Notes: a model not told the origin generated them from the letters alone. 64,000 nt of DNA from Streptomyces sp. MP131-18 (GCF_001984575.1 NZ_LZNS01000001.1:6812729-6876728); one strand, 5' to 3'; numbered from the stretch's first letter, positions 24,400 to 33,679 are shown. Made by a program: numbers and translations.

Positions 24400-25415
24400 G
24401 CGCGCACCGCCATGTCGTGCGAGGACACCGGGTCCACCGGGGGGCGGCCGGCGCGGTAGCGCTCCAGTTCGTCGAGTGCGGCCTGGGCCATTCTCCGGGT
24501 CTCCGATCCGAGCGAGCCCGCAACGTGCGGGGTGACCAGCACGTTCGGCAGGTCGTACAGCGGGGAGTCGGCGGGCAGCGGCTCCGGTTCCGTGACGTCG
24601 AGGATGGCGTGCAGTCCGCCGTCGGCGCAGGCCCGGGTCAGCGCCTCGGTGTCCACCAGGCTGCCGCGCGCGGTGTTGATCAGCACCGCGTGCCGGGGCA
24701 GCGCGGCGAGTTCGGCAGCGCCGATCAGCCCGCGGGTCTGCGGCAGGGCCGGGGCGTGCAGGCTGAGGACGTCGGCCTGGGGCAGGGCCTCGGCGAGGGT
24801 GGCGGGCTGGGCGCCGGCCGCGCGGATGGCGGCGGGGTCGGCGACGGGGTCGACGATCAGGACGCGGGCCAGGCCGAGGCCGGTGAGCAGGGCGCAGACC
24901 CGCGCGCCGATCCGCGAGTGGCCGACGAGGACGACGGTGCGGTCCCGCCCGGACAGTTCGCCGCGGCGGTCGCGGTAGCTCCAGTCGGTGCGGAACGTGC
25001 GGGCGTCGGCGCCGAGGAACGGCACCTTTTTGAAGGCCCAGAGCACGGCGGCCAGGGTGTAGTGGGCGACGGGCTCCGCATTGGCCTCGGCGGCGGTGGT
25101 GACGAGCAGGCCGCGGTCGAAGACGGCCCGGCTCACGTGCGGGCGCACCGAGCCTGCGGCGTGCAGGACGGCGCGCAGGCGCGGGGCGGCGTTCAAGATG
25201 TCCTCGGTGAGGTAGGGGCAGCCCCAGGAGGTGATGAGCACTTCGGTCTCGGCCAGCCGGCTGAGCGTTCCGGGGGAGTGCAGCTCGTCGGTGACCAGGG
25301 GGTCGCCGAGGGCGGCGAGGTAGCGCAGCCGGGCCAGCTCGGCTTCGGCGAACTGGGCGGTGAAGGTGTCGTGCCCCATGACGAGCATGGTCTGGGGCCC
25401 GGCCTGGTGGCTCAC
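24396..25415 (-). CDS. D-isomer-specific 2-hydroxyacid dehydrogenase family protein
   Basis: A 339-aa NAD(P)-dependent oxidoreductase. The Rossmann loop VVLVGHSRIGARV is near 165, NTARGSLVD carries the catalytic Arg, DVTEPEPLP the Glu and TPHVAGS the His. It reads from a GTG overlapping the permease stop (GTGA) and overlaps the DUF2264 start, so it is fully embedded in the sugar operon. It may reduce or oxidise a sugar acid or keto-acid formed from the imported substrate. The exact reaction cannot be read from sequence. Confidence 0.88.
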   Translation of the reverse strand: MSHQAGPQTMLVMGHDTFTAQFAEAELARLRYLAALGDPLVTDELHSPGTLSRLAETEVLITSWGCPYLTEDILNAAPRLRAVLHAAGSVRPHVSRAVFDRGLLVTTAAEANAEPVAHYTLAAVLWAFKKVPFLGADARTFRTDWSYRDRRGELSGRDRTVVLVGHSRIGARVCALLTGLGLARVLIVDPVADPAAIRAAGAQPATLAEALPQADVLSLHAPALPQTRGLIGAAELAALPRHAVLINTARGSLVDTEALTRACADGGLHAILDVTEPEPLPADSPLYDLPNVLVTPHVAGSLGSETRRMAQAALDELERYRAGRPPVDPVSSHDMAVRA

Positions 25416-26266
25416 TTGACGCTCCCGGTGGCAAGGCCGGAGCGCCACTGCCGCTGGAGCACGATGAAGGCGATCACCAGGGGCACCACGGCGAGCAGCG
25501 AGCCGGTGATGACCAGGGGGCTGTACTGGGGGAACTGGCTCACGCGGGAACTCCACTGGAAGAGGCCGAGCGTCATGGGGAACAGCTCGGGATCGGTCAG
25601 CATGACCAGGGGCAGGAAGAAGTTGTTCCAGATGCCGACGAACTGGAACAGCAGAACGGTCACCACGCCGGGCCGCATCATGGGCAGCGCGATGGTGAAG
25701 AAGGTGCGCAGTTCGCCCGCGCCGTCGACGCGGGCCGCTTCGAGCACCTCGTCGGGAACGGCGGCCTCGGCGTAGGCGCGGGCCAGGTAGACGCCGAAGG
25801 GGTTGGTCAGCAGGGGGATGAAGACGGCCCAGAAGGTGTCGACGATGCGCAGTTCCGAGGCGAGCAGGTAGAGCGGCAGCGCCAGGGCGGTGGTGGGCAC
25901 GAGCACGCCGGCGAGGGTGACGGCGAACAGGGCGCGCCGCCCGGGGAAGTCGAGCTTGGCGATGGCGTAGCCGCAGGCGGCGCAGATCAGCGCGCCGAGG
26001 ACGGCGCCGAGCCCGGCGTACAGCAGGGAGTTGCGCACCCAGTCGAGGAAGACGCCGTCCTCCTCGGCGAACAGGTCGCCGAGGTTGCTCCACAGGTTCC
26101 AGTCGCCCAGCTCGAAGGCGCCGGTGGTGGAGAAGTCCCCGACGTTCTTGGTGGCGGAGGTGAACAGCCAGATCAGGGGGAGCACGCTGTAGAGCGCCGC
26201 GATCAGCAGCAGGGTGTGCACCACACTCTTGGACATCCAGCGGGATGTCCCCCGCGGCGCGTTCAT
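25412..26266 (-). CDS. Carbohydrate ABC transporter permease (MalG type)
   Basis: A 284-aa inner-membrane protein with six hydrophobic segments and the EAA loop EAARVDGAGELRTFFTIALPMMRPG near 185-210, which contacts the ATPase. CUT1 family. ATGA overlap with the upstream permease and GTGA overlap with the dehydrogenase. No ATPase gene is present in the operon, so it probably uses a shared MsiK-type ATPase encoded elsewhere, as is usual in Streptomyces. Confidence 0.93.
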   Translation of the reverse strand: MNAPRGTSRWMSKSVVHTLLLIAALYSVLPLIWLFTSATKNVGDFSTTGAFELGDWNLWSNLGDLFAEEDGVFLDWVRNSLLYAGLGAVLGALICAACGYAIAKLDFPGRRALFAVTLAGVLVPTTALALPLYLLASELRIVDTFWAVFIPLLTNPFGVYLARAYAEAAVPDEVLEAARVDGAGELRTFFTIALPMMRPGVVTVLLFQFVGIWNNFFLPLVMLTDPELFPMTLGLFQWSSRVSQFPQYSPLVITGSLLAVVPLVIAFIVLQRQWRSGLATGSVK

Positions 26267-27189
26267 CGTGACCTCCGGGCGGACAGGCGCATCACCAGCG
26301 CCGAGAGCAGGGCCGAGGCGAGTGCGAGCAGCAGCGAGGCGGCGGCGGCCCGGCCGTAGTCGTTGCTGATGAACGCGGCCTCGTAGACGTACAGGCTGGG
26401 CGTCCAGGTGCTGGTCACCGAGGTGGTGAACGAGCGCAGTACCAGTGGCTCGGTGAACAGCTGGAGGGAGCCGATGACGGTGAAGACCAGCGCGACGAAC
26501 ATGGTCGGCCGGATCATCGGGACCTTGATGGCGAGCGCGGTGCGGATCGGCCCCGCGCCGTCGACGGTGGACGCCTCCAGCACGTCGCGCGGCACGGTGC
26601 GCAGCGCGGTGTAGAAGATGATCATGTTGTAGCCCATCCACTGCCAGGTCGCCATGTTGACGATGGACGGCAGCACGCCGTTGCTGCCCAGCGGGTCCCA
26701 GGGCAGCACGTCGTTGAGCGGGCCGATGTTGGGGCTGTAGAGGTAGGCCCAGATGAGTCCGGCGATCACGCCGGGCACGGCGTAGGGCAGGAACACCGCC
26801 AGCGACCACACCTGCCGCAGCCGCACGGTCGCGCCGTCCAGCAGGAGGGCGAGCACCAGCGCGCCGCCGAGCATCAGGGGCACGTGGATGACGGCGTAGA
26901 GGGCGACGTTGCCCACGCTCTCGCGGAACGCGGCGTCGCCGAGCACGTCGGCGTAGTTCTCCAGCCAGACGAAGACGTCGTGCGGGCCGTCGAAGCCGAG
27001 CCCGGAGAGGCGTTCGGTGAACAGGCTCAGGTAGAGGGCGTAGCCGATGGGCACGAGAACGGTGCACAGCAGCAGCAGCGCGAACGGCGCGGCCAGCACC
27101 AGCGGCGCCAGCCGGGAGCGGCGACGCGGCCGGGGCGCGGTGTCCTTCTGCGTCTTCCCGCCGGTCGGGTCGGGGGTCACGATGGTCAC
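26263..27189 (-). CDS. Carbohydrate ABC transporter permease (MalF type)
   Basis: A 308-aa permease with six hydrophobic segments (first LAPLVLAAPFALLLLCTVLVP) and the EAA loop EASTVDGAGPIRTALAIKVPMIRPT. GTG start overlapping the binding-protein stop. It forms the heterodimeric channel with the MalG-type protein encoded next. Confidence 0.93.
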   Translation of the reverse strand: MTIVTPDPTGGKTQKDTAPRPRRRSRLAPLVLAAPFALLLLCTVLVPIGYALYLSLFTERLSGLGFDGPHDVFVWLENYADVLGDAAFRESVGNVALYAVIHVPLMLGGALVLALLLDGATVRLRQVWSLAVFLPYAVPGVIAGLIWAYLYSPNIGPLNDVLPWDPLGSNGVLPSIVNMATWQWMGYNMIIFYTALRTVPRDVLEASTVDGAGPIRTALAIKVPMIRPTMFVALVFTVIGSLQLFTEPLVLRSFTTSVTSTWTPSLYVYEAAFISNDYGRAAAASLLLALASALLSALVMRLSARRSR

Positions 27190-28511
27190 GCCGCACCCCC
27201 TTCCCTGACCGACAGGCCGCGGTCGCGCATGGTGGACACGGCCGCCTCCTGCACTTCGCGCACGGCGGCGGGGATGGTGGTGCCGCCGGTGGACACGCCG
27301 CCGAAGGAGTCGGCGACCGAGGAGAACAGGCCGAGCGCGTTGGGGCCCCAGGTCCATTCGGGCACGCGGGCGTCCGCCTCGTCCAGCACGTCGTACACGG
27401 GGGCGCCGATGAAGTAGTCGTCGGGGACGACCTCGCGGGCGACGTCCCGGTTGGGCAGGTAGGCGGGGAACGGCGAGGTGAACGCCGCGCCGATGCGCGG
27501 CACTTCGGGGTCGGTGCTGAGCCAGCGCAGGAACGTCATCGCTGCCTCGGCCACCTCGCTCTCCGCGGAGATCCCGAAGGCCGTGCCGCCCTGCACGCCG
27601 TTGGCGGGCCGGTTGGTGTCCCAGACCGGCATGGCGGTCACGGCCCAGCGGCCGGTGTCGTCGGGGATGGACTTCTTCAGCGTGCCCACGCCCCAGGCGG
27701 CTCCCAGGTATCCCCACAGCCGGCCCTCGTGCATGCCGGCGATCCAGTCCTGGGTACCGGTGCCGCCGTTCCGCACCAGGTCGGCGTCCATCAGCTCCTG
27801 CCAGAACTCGGCGGTGCGCAGGGTGCCCTCGCCGGCCACGTTCACCAGCCAGGTGTCGCCCTCGATGCGCCACCACGGGTCCCCGGCGCCCCAGCACATG
27901 CCGGCGAAGAAGGAGCCGTCGTTCAGCGGGAACGTCGTCAGCCGGGCATCGGCGTCGGCCTCGCGCACCAGCTCGGCGGCGTCGGTGAACTCGCGCCAGT
28001 CGCGGGGGACCGGGATGCCGTGCTGGTCGAAAAGGTCCTTGCGGTAGTAGAGCGCCATGGGGGCCAGGTCCATGGGGACGGCCCAGGTGCGCCCGTCCGG
28101 GCGCACGGACCGCCAGGCGGCCGGCGAGTATCCGTCCGCGAGGTCGGCCATGTCCGCGGTGAGGTCCCGCAGTCCGCCGGTGGCCAGGATCTGGATGAGG
28201 CCCTGGTACTCGACATGCAGGATGTCGGGCGCGTTGTGGGCCTTGATGGCGTTGGTCTGCTGCGCGTAGCCGCCGGAGAGACCGGCGGCGATCACGCTGA
28301 GGTCGACGTGGACCTCGTTCTGTGCCGCGTTGAATGCCGCCACGTACTGATCCATCCCGGTCATCCAGGACCACAGGGTGACCCGGGTCGCCCCGGAGGC
28401 GGTTGTCGAGGACGTACAGCCGGCGAGACCGACGCCACCGGCGGCGAATGCGGCGGTGCCGGCCGACGCGCGCAGCAGCGCGCGGCGCGACCAGCCGGTG
28501 TGTTGCGCCAT
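27186..28511 (-). CDS. Sugar-binding lipoprotein of ABC transporter
   Basis: A 441-aa extracellular solute-binding protein, family 1. The N-terminus SRRALLRASAGTAAFAAGGVGLAGCTSS has a twin-arginine-like pair, hydrophobic stretch and lipobox LAGC, so it is an exported lipoprotein. The binding domain shows AGTAAF-type start, GPNALGLFSSVADSFGG and FAGMCWGAGDPWW. AAGAGAGG precedes the ATG. It is the first gene of the five-gene leftward operon. The ligand is unknown; the dehydrogenase and DUF2264 partners suggest an acidic or modified oligosaccharide. Confidence 0.92.
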   Translation of the reverse strand: MAQHTGWSRRALLRASAGTAAFAAGGVGLAGCTSSTTASGATRVTLWSWMTGMDQYVAAFNAAQNEVHVDLSVIAAGLSGGYAQQTNAIKAHNAPDILHVEYQGLIQILATGGLRDLTADMADLADGYSPAAWRSVRPDGRTWAVPMDLAPMALYYRKDLFDQHGIPVPRDWREFTDAAELVREADADARLTTFPLNDGSFFAGMCWGAGDPWWRIEGDTWLVNVAGEGTLRTAEFWQELMDADLVRNGGTGTQDWIAGMHEGRLWGYLGAAWGVGTLKKSIPDDTGRWAVTAMPVWDTNRPANGVQGGTAFGISAESEVAEAAMTFLRWLSTDPEVPRIGAAFTSPFPAYLPNRDVAREVVPDDYFIGAPVYDVLDEADARVPEWTWGPNALGLFSSVADSFGGVSTGGTTIPAAVREVQEAAVSTMRDRGLSVREGGAA

Positions 28512-28591
28512 AGCCTCTCTTCCTTCCCGAACAATCTGTCGGGCCACTCCAACCTGTGGGATAGTTCACGGTCAATCACCTGGAGCCATAA

Positions 28592-28616
28592 CGATCAAAA
28601 TCGATCAAATGCGAAA
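28592..28616. promoter_or_regulatory. CGATC direct repeats, 10-bp period: operator in the divergent region
   Basis: CGATCAAAAT at 28592 and CGATCAAATG at 28602 are direct repeats offset by exactly 10 bp, with a weaker CGAAA at 28612. They lie between the binding-protein gene and the regulator gene, 14 nt before the regulator start. DeoR-type HTH proteins often bind direct repeats on one helix face. Confidence 0.65.
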
Positions 28617-28629
28617 GTGAGGGCAGCCG

Positions 28630-29721
28630 GTGTTCCTTCCCTCGGAGCGCCAGGAGCGCATCCTTGCCGCCGTGCGCCAGCAGGGCACGGTCCGGCTGAG
28701 CGAGCTGGTCGAGCGCCTCGGCGTCTCGGCGGTGACCGTGCGGCGCGACGTCACCGCCCTGGCCGACCGGGGTCTGCTGCAACGGGTGCACGGCGGCGTC
28801 ACGCTGCGGCACCGCCGCGGCCGCGAGCCGGAACAGCAGCGCACCCCCTTCGGCCCCACGGCCGCCGGCGTGCTGCTCGGCATGGTCGTGCCGTCCGTGG
28901 AGTACTACTGGCCGCACGTCATCCAGGGCGCCCAGACCGCGGTGAACGCGGCGGAGGGCCGGCTGGTGATGCGCGTCTCCAGCTACGAGCCCGGCGAGGA
29001 CCGGCGGCAGATCACCGCCCTGCTGGAACGCGGGGTCCGCACCCTGCTCGTCGCCCCGGTCGTCACCGGCACCTACGGCCTCGACCTGCTGCGCTGGCTG
29101 GCCGCCCTGCCGGTACCCGTGGTGCTGGTGGAACGCCAGCCCCCGCCCGAACTGCCGACCCTGGCCCTGGACGCCGCCACCACGGCGCACGCGATCGGTG
29201 CCGGGCTCGGCGTCCGGCACCTGGTCACCCTGGGGCACCGCAACATCGCGCTGGTCCTCTCCGGGAGCAGCCCCACCAGCCGGGCGCTGCGGCAGGGGTG
29301 GGCGGAGACCATGACCGAGCTCGGCATGCCCCGGCCCGACGCCTGGCTGTTCGAGGTCGCCAGCTACGGCACTCCCGGCTGGGCGACCGCGTACGACGAA
29401 GTGCTGTGGCGCTGCCGGGAGCAGGGGATGACGGCGCTGCTCGTGCACTCCGACCGGGAGGCCATCGGCATGGTGGAACGCGCCAGGGACCTGGGCATCG
29501 CGGTGCCCGGCGAGCTGGCCGTGGTCTCGTACGACGACGAGGTCGCCGCCACGTCCGATCCGCCGCTGACCGCCGTCCGCCCGCAGAAGCACCGGCTGGG
29601 CAAACTGGCCGCCGAACTGGCCCTGGCCCGCGCCACGGAGGCCGGCCGCCGCCCGGTGCACCGCGTGCAGCTGTGGCCGACCCTTGAGGTCCGCGAGTCC
29701 TGCGGCGGTCAGCCGGATTGA
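28630..29721 (+). CDS. Chimeric regulator: DeoR-type HTH plus LacI/periplasmic-binding-type sensor
   Basis: A 363-aa protein. Residues 1-60 are a DeoR winged helix (PSERQERILAAVRQQGTVRLSELVERLGVSAVTVRRDVTALADRG), not the LacI HTH. Residues about 75-355 are a LacI/Peripla_BP_3 sugar-binding domain (GMVVPSVEYYWPHVIQGAQ, HLVTLGHRNIALVLSG, GELAVVSYDDEVAA). The start is GTG. It divides the two uptake operons and probably represses both through the CGATC repeats found at each promoter, released by a sugar ligand. Confidence 0.9.
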   Translation: MFLPSERQERILAAVRQQGTVRLSELVERLGVSAVTVRRDVTALADRGLLQRVHGGVTLRHRRGREPEQQRTPFGPTAAGVLLGMVVPSVEYYWPHVIQGAQTAVNAAEGRLVMRVSSYEPGEDRRQITALLERGVRTLLVAPVVTGTYGLDLLRWLAALPVPVVLVERQPPPELPTLALDAATTAHAIGAGLGVRHLVTLGHRNIALVLSGSSPTSRALRQGWAETMTELGMPRPDAWLFEVASYGTPGWATAYDEVLWRCREQGMTALLVHSDREAIGMVERARDLGIAVPGELAVVSYDDEVAATSDPPLTAVRPQKHRLGKLAAELALARATEAGRRPVHRVQLWPTLEVRESCGGQPD

Positions 29722-30031
29722 GCCCCGCCGCGGGCCCGGGTGTGTTTCGTTTGCCGCCCGGCCCGGGCGCGATGTGGAGGGCGACTTGTTCCGGTTGGTG
29801 GCCATTCATGGAGTGCTGAAGTGACGGAAAGCGACGATTTTGGCCTGCGGTGACTTACCGTGCCGATCGTTTCCGATGCCTTCCGATCACTTGTTGCGTG
29901 ATTTGTTGACCGATGTTGCTTCGAGCCGGAACGTATCGGCCACCTCTCGTCGGCGGGCCCGTGACACGTTCCGGGCGCGCCGACGTGCTCGTCCCCGCAT
30001 GCCGCGCCGCCCGAAGCCGACAGGAACCGCC
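29722..30031. promoter_or_regulatory. Promoter region of the rightward uptake operon, with three 10-bp-spaced CGAT repeats
   Basis: CGATC (29864), CGATG (29874) and CGATC (29884) form three direct repeats with an exact 10-bp period, matching the arrangement at 28592. The surrounding DNA is unusually AT-rich for this window. The site is about 145 nt before the permease start, so a promoter with a long leader is likely. No other gene was seen in these 310 bases. Confidence 0.6.
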
Positions 30032-30997
30032 GTGACCAATACCCTTTCACGCACCCGTTCGACGGGCGCCCCGCCGGGGCGACGGCCACCCGGCGAACGC
30101 CCCAGATCCCCTTGGCGCGCACGGCTGCGCGGCCAGCGCACGCTGCTGCTGCTGGCCGCGCCCGGCATCGTCTACTTCCTGGTGTTCCACTACGCCGCGC
30201 TGTTCGGGAACGTCATCGCGTTCAAGGACTACGTGCCGTTCCAGGGCGTCTGGGAGAGCCCCTGGGTGGGCTTCGACAACTTCGAGCGGATGTTCCAGGA
30301 TCAGGCGTTCTGGCAGGCCGCGTGGAACACCGTGGCCATCGCCGGCCTCCAGATCGTCTTCTTCTTCCCGCTGCCGCTGGCCCTCGCCCTGCTCCTGCAC
30401 AGCCTGGCCAGGGGCCGAATACGGGCCCTGGTGCAGTCCGTGGTCTACCTGCCGCACTTCCTGTCCTGGGTCATCGTGGTCGCCCTCTTCCAGCAGATGC
30501 TCGGCCCCACCGGCATGTTCGGCGGCGACGTGGCCTTCGTGGCCGACGTGCTCAGCAACCCGGACGCGTTCAAGCCGCTGATGGTCGCCCAGATCATCTG
30601 GAAGGACTGCGGCTGGGGCACCATCATCTTCCTCGCGGCGCTCAGCCAGGTGAACAACGACCTGTACGAGTCCGCCGCCCTGGACGGGGCCGGGCCCTGG
30701 CGCCGCTTCTGGCACATCACCCTGCCCGCGCTGCGTCCCATCATCATCCTGCTGCTGATCATGCGTCTTGGCGACATCCTCACCGTCGGCTTCGAGCAGA
30801 TCCTGCTCCAGCGCGACGCGGTCGGCCCCGAGGCCGGTGAAGTCCTCGACACGTTCGTGTACTTCCACGGCGTGCTCGGCGCCGACTGGGGCTACTCCGC
30901 CGCCGCCGGCCTGTTCAAGGGCCTGGTCGGCGCGGTGCTCGTCTTCGCCGCCAACCGCATCGCCCACCGGCTCGGAGAACAAGGGGTCTACAAGTGA
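30032..30997 (+). CDS. Carbohydrate ABC transporter permease (LplB/UgpA-like)
   Basis: A 321-aa permease with hydrophobic segments starting at LLLLAAPGIVYFLVFHYAALF and the EAA loop YESAALDGAGPWRRFWHITLPALRP. The FKDYVPFQGVWESPWVGFDNF stretch marks the LplB group used for complex plant or host glycans. The GTG at 30032 with AGGA upstream is chosen; an in-frame ATG at 29999 is possible. First gene of a three-gene operon. Confidence 0.92.
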   Translation: MTNTLSRTRSTGAPPGRRPPGERPRSPWRARLRGQRTLLLLAAPGIVYFLVFHYAALFGNVIAFKDYVPFQGVWESPWVGFDNFERMFQDQAFWQAAWNTVAIAGLQIVFFFPLPLALALLLHSLARGRIRALVQSVVYLPHFLSWVIVVALFQQMLGPTGMFGGDVAFVADVLSNPDAFKPLMVAQIIWKDCGWGTIIFLAALSQVNNDLYESAALDGAGPWRRFWHITLPALRPIIILLLIMRLGDILTVGFEQILLQRDAVGPEAGEVLDTFVYFHGVLGADWGYSAAAGLFKGLVGAVLVFAANRIAHRLGEQGVYK

Positions 30998-31926
30998 GCA
31001 GCGCCGTCATCGACCGGGTCCTCGGGACCGCCGAGGAACGCCCCGCCTGGCAGGAACGGCCCCGGCTCGCCACCCGCATCGGCAAGGTGGTGGCGCTGCT
31101 GGGGGTCTGCACGCTCATCGTGGTCCCCCTGCTCGTCGTCGTCTCCACCTCGCTGGCCTCCCCCGACGAGGTCACCGAAGGCGGCGGCTGGGTCCTGTGG
31201 CCCACGGAGCCCACGCTCCAGACCTACCAGGACATCCTCTCCGGCGGCACCATCACCCGTTCCCTCGTGATCAGCGTGGGGATCACCGTCGGGGGCACGC
31301 TGATCAGCCTGTTCGGCACCATCACCCTGGCCTACGCGCTCAGCCGCGACCACTTCTCGCTGCGCCGCCCGCTGCTGCTGATGGTCCTCTTCACCTTCCT
31401 CTTCCCGCCCAGCATGCTGCCGAGCTATCTGGTGGTGAAGAACCTGGGCCTGCTGGACACCTACTGGGCGCTGACCCTGCCCGTGGCGATCAACGTGTTC
31501 AACCTGGTGATCATGCGCGGCTTCTTCCAGGCGCTGCCGGGCGAGCTGTACGACGCCGCCCGCATCGACGGCGCCGGTGAACTCACCGTGCTGACCCGCA
31601 TCGTCCTGCCGCTGTCCAAACCCGTCATCGCGGTGATCGGCCTCTTCTACGCCGTCGGCTACTGGAACAGCTTCTTCCACGCCATCCTCTACCTGAACGA
31701 CTCCAGCGACTGGCCGCTCCAGGCGGTCCTCCAGACCGTCGTCACCCAGGGCGCCGCGCTGGGCGGCAACACCAGCGACGCGCTCTCCGACACCGGCGCC
31801 CTCGCCGCGCCGCAGAGTTACCAGATGGCCACCGTCGTCGTCGCCATCGTGCCGATCCTCGTCATCTACCCCTTCATCCAGAAGTACTTCACCAAGGGCG
31901 TGCTGACCGGCGCCATCAAGAGCTGA
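30994..31926 (+). CDS. Carbohydrate ABC transporter permease (LplC/YtcP-like)
   Basis: A 310-aa permease; GTG start overlapping the previous stop by GTGA. Hydrophobic segments include VVALLGVCTLIVVPLLVVVS and the EAA loop YDAARIDGAGELTVLTRIVLPLSKP; it ends in QKYFTKGVLTGAIKS, the typical LplC C-terminus. It pairs with the LplB-like protein. Confidence 0.93.
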   Translation: MSSAVIDRVLGTAEERPAWQERPRLATRIGKVVALLGVCTLIVVPLLVVVSTSLASPDEVTEGGGWVLWPTEPTLQTYQDILSGGTITRSLVISVGITVGGTLISLFGTITLAYALSRDHFSLRRPLLLMVLFTFLFPPSMLPSYLVVKNLGLLDTYWALTLPVAINVFNLVIMRGFFQALPGELYDAARIDGAGELTVLTRIVLPLSKPVIAVIGLFYAVGYWNSFFHAILYLNDSSDWPLQAVLQTVVTQGAALGGNTSDALSDTGALAAPQSYQMATVVVAIVPILVIYPFIQKYFTKGVLTGAIKS

Positions 31927-31946
31927 GCCGAGGAGAGACGACGCAC

Positions 31947-33596
31947 ATGGCACCGACCACCCGACGCGGTTTCCTGCGCGGCTCCGCCGCCGCGACCGCC
32001 GCACTCGCCGGCGCCCCCGCACTCGTGGGCTGCGGCACCTCCCAGGTGCGCAGCGCCGCCAACGTGGGCACCGACCCCGTGCCCTGGCCCGCCCACATCC
32101 CGCTGCCAGGGCCGCGGCCCGACCTGCCGCCCGACCCGCGTGGCGTGGACGCGGGCTTCCTGCGCTACCCCGACCGGCTGACGCGCGCCACCGCCGGGCG
32201 GCCGGGTAATGGAGAGCGGATCACCGCCCTGGTGGAGACCTACGAGTCGCCGCCGCTCGGGCCGGACAGAAACCAGTACTGGGCCGCGCTGAACGAGGCG
32301 CTCGGCGTCGACCTGGACCTCCAGATCGTGCCGAGCGGCAACCTCGGCCACAAGATCGCCACCATGATGGCCAGCGGCGACATGCCCGACCTGATGATGG
32401 TGCGCAACTGGATGCCGCGTATCGCCGACTACATGGTCAACCAGGCCGCCGACCTCAGCGACCACCTGGCGGGCGACGCCGTGGCCGACTACCCCAGCCT
32501 CGCGAACCTCCCCACCTACGCGTGGCAGGACGTGGGGCTGATGGCCGGCCGCATCTACGGCGTCCCCATCGTCCGCCCCCGCACCGGCTCGGCCATCCTG
32601 GCGAACCGCGAGGTGCTCTCGGACCTGGCCGGCGACGCCTACAACGCCTGGGACGCGGAGGAGTTCGTCGCGGTCCTGCGCGCCGCCACCGAGGGCAACC
32701 ACTACGGCTTCGGCGTCCCCGAGGGCGGCTGGGCCTTCGGCGCCCCCACCTTCGCGGGGTGGTTCGGCGCACCCAACTTGTACGGCATCGACGACGCGGG
32801 CAACTTCCTGCGGGCCGAACTCACCGAGGAGTACCGGGCCGCGGTCGAGTTCACCGCGCGCCTGCACCTGGACGAGAAGGTGTACTACCCGGGGGCCGCG
32901 ACCCTGCCCACGACCACGCTCAAGTCCCTCTTCTTCAACGGTACGGTGCGCAGCCATCTCGACAACCTCTCCGGGTACCGGACCGAGGTGGCCGTGGTGG
33001 GCGACTCGTTCACCGTGGACCTGCTCCGCCCGCCCACCGGGCTCTCCCCCAGGCCGCGGCCGCACTTCGGCGGCGGCACCTACGGCGCGGCCATCCTGCG
33101 GCCCGCGGCGCCCGAGCGCATCCGGCTGATGCTGCGCGTACTCGACTTCCTGGCCTCGCCGTTCGGCACGGAGGAGTACGAGCTGGTCAACTTCGGGGTG
33201 GAAGGCGTCCACTTCACGCGCGAGGACGGCGACATCCAACGCACGGAGCTGGCCGACACCGAGAACTCGAGCACCGTGCCGGTCAGCTACCTCACCGCCC
33301 CGCCGCCGGTGCACTACTTCCCCGGCGACCCGGACGCCGCGCGCCGGGCCCACGCCCATCAGCTCACCGAGGTGGCGGACGGCATCCCGCCGCTGACGTC
33401 CGGCCTGGTGGTCAAGGACTCCCGCCTCGAACGGCAGAAGCACACCAACCTGTTCCTCGACGCGATGCTGGCCATCATCCAGGGCCGCGCCTCGATGGAC
33501 CGCTGGGACCAGGCCATCCGCACCTGGCGCACCGACGGCGGCGACCGGGTGGACGCCGAACTCCAAGCCGAGTACGAGGCGGTGCACGGCCGCTGA
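31947..33596 (+). CDS. Large sugar-binding lipoprotein (LipO-like) of ABC transporter
   Basis: A 549-aa binding protein, longer than the usual 430 aa, as is typical for partners of LplB/LplC permeases. The N-terminus RRGFLRGSAAATAALAGAPALVGCGTS has a twin-arginine motif and lipobox LVGC. Motifs such as MMASGDMPDLMMVRNWMPR and the C-terminal QAEYEAVHGR fit the family. It is the last gene of the rightward operon, 20 nt behind the permease. No ATPase is present. Ligand unknown. Confidence 0.92.
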   Translation: MAPTTRRGFLRGSAAATAALAGAPALVGCGTSQVRSAANVGTDPVPWPAHIPLPGPRPDLPPDPRGVDAGFLRYPDRLTRATAGRPGNGERITALVETYESPPLGPDRNQYWAALNEALGVDLDLQIVPSGNLGHKIATMMASGDMPDLMMVRNWMPRIADYMVNQAADLSDHLAGDAVADYPSLANLPTYAWQDVGLMAGRIYGVPIVRPRTGSAILANREVLSDLAGDAYNAWDAEEFVAVLRAATEGNHYGFGVPEGGWAFGAPTFAGWFGAPNLYGIDDAGNFLRAELTEEYRAAVEFTARLHLDEKVYYPGAATLPTTTLKSLFFNGTVRSHLDNLSGYRTEVAVVGDSFTVDLLRPPTGLSPRPRPHFGGGTYGAAILRPAAPERIRLMLRVLDFLASPFGTEEYELVNFGVEGVHFTREDGDIQRTELADTENSSTVPVSYLTAPPPVHYFPGDPDAARRAHAHQLTEVADGIPPLTSGLVVKDSRLERQKHTNLFLDAMLAIIQGRASMDRWDQAIRTWRTDGGDRVDAELQAEYEAVHGR

Positions 33597-33649
33597 GAAA
33601 CGCGCCACCCGCGGCGGGCGGCGGACCGACACCGGACGGCACCGACTGA

Positions 33650-33679
33650 GGCCGGGGAAGGCGCGTCCCGTCCCCGGCC
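33650..33679 (+). terminator. Hairpin after the rightward uptake operon
   Basis: GGCCGGGG (33650-33657) pairs with CCCCGGCC (33672-33679), loop of 14 nt. It lies 53 nt after the binding-protein stop. A second, stronger hairpin follows at 33752. Confidence 0.55.
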
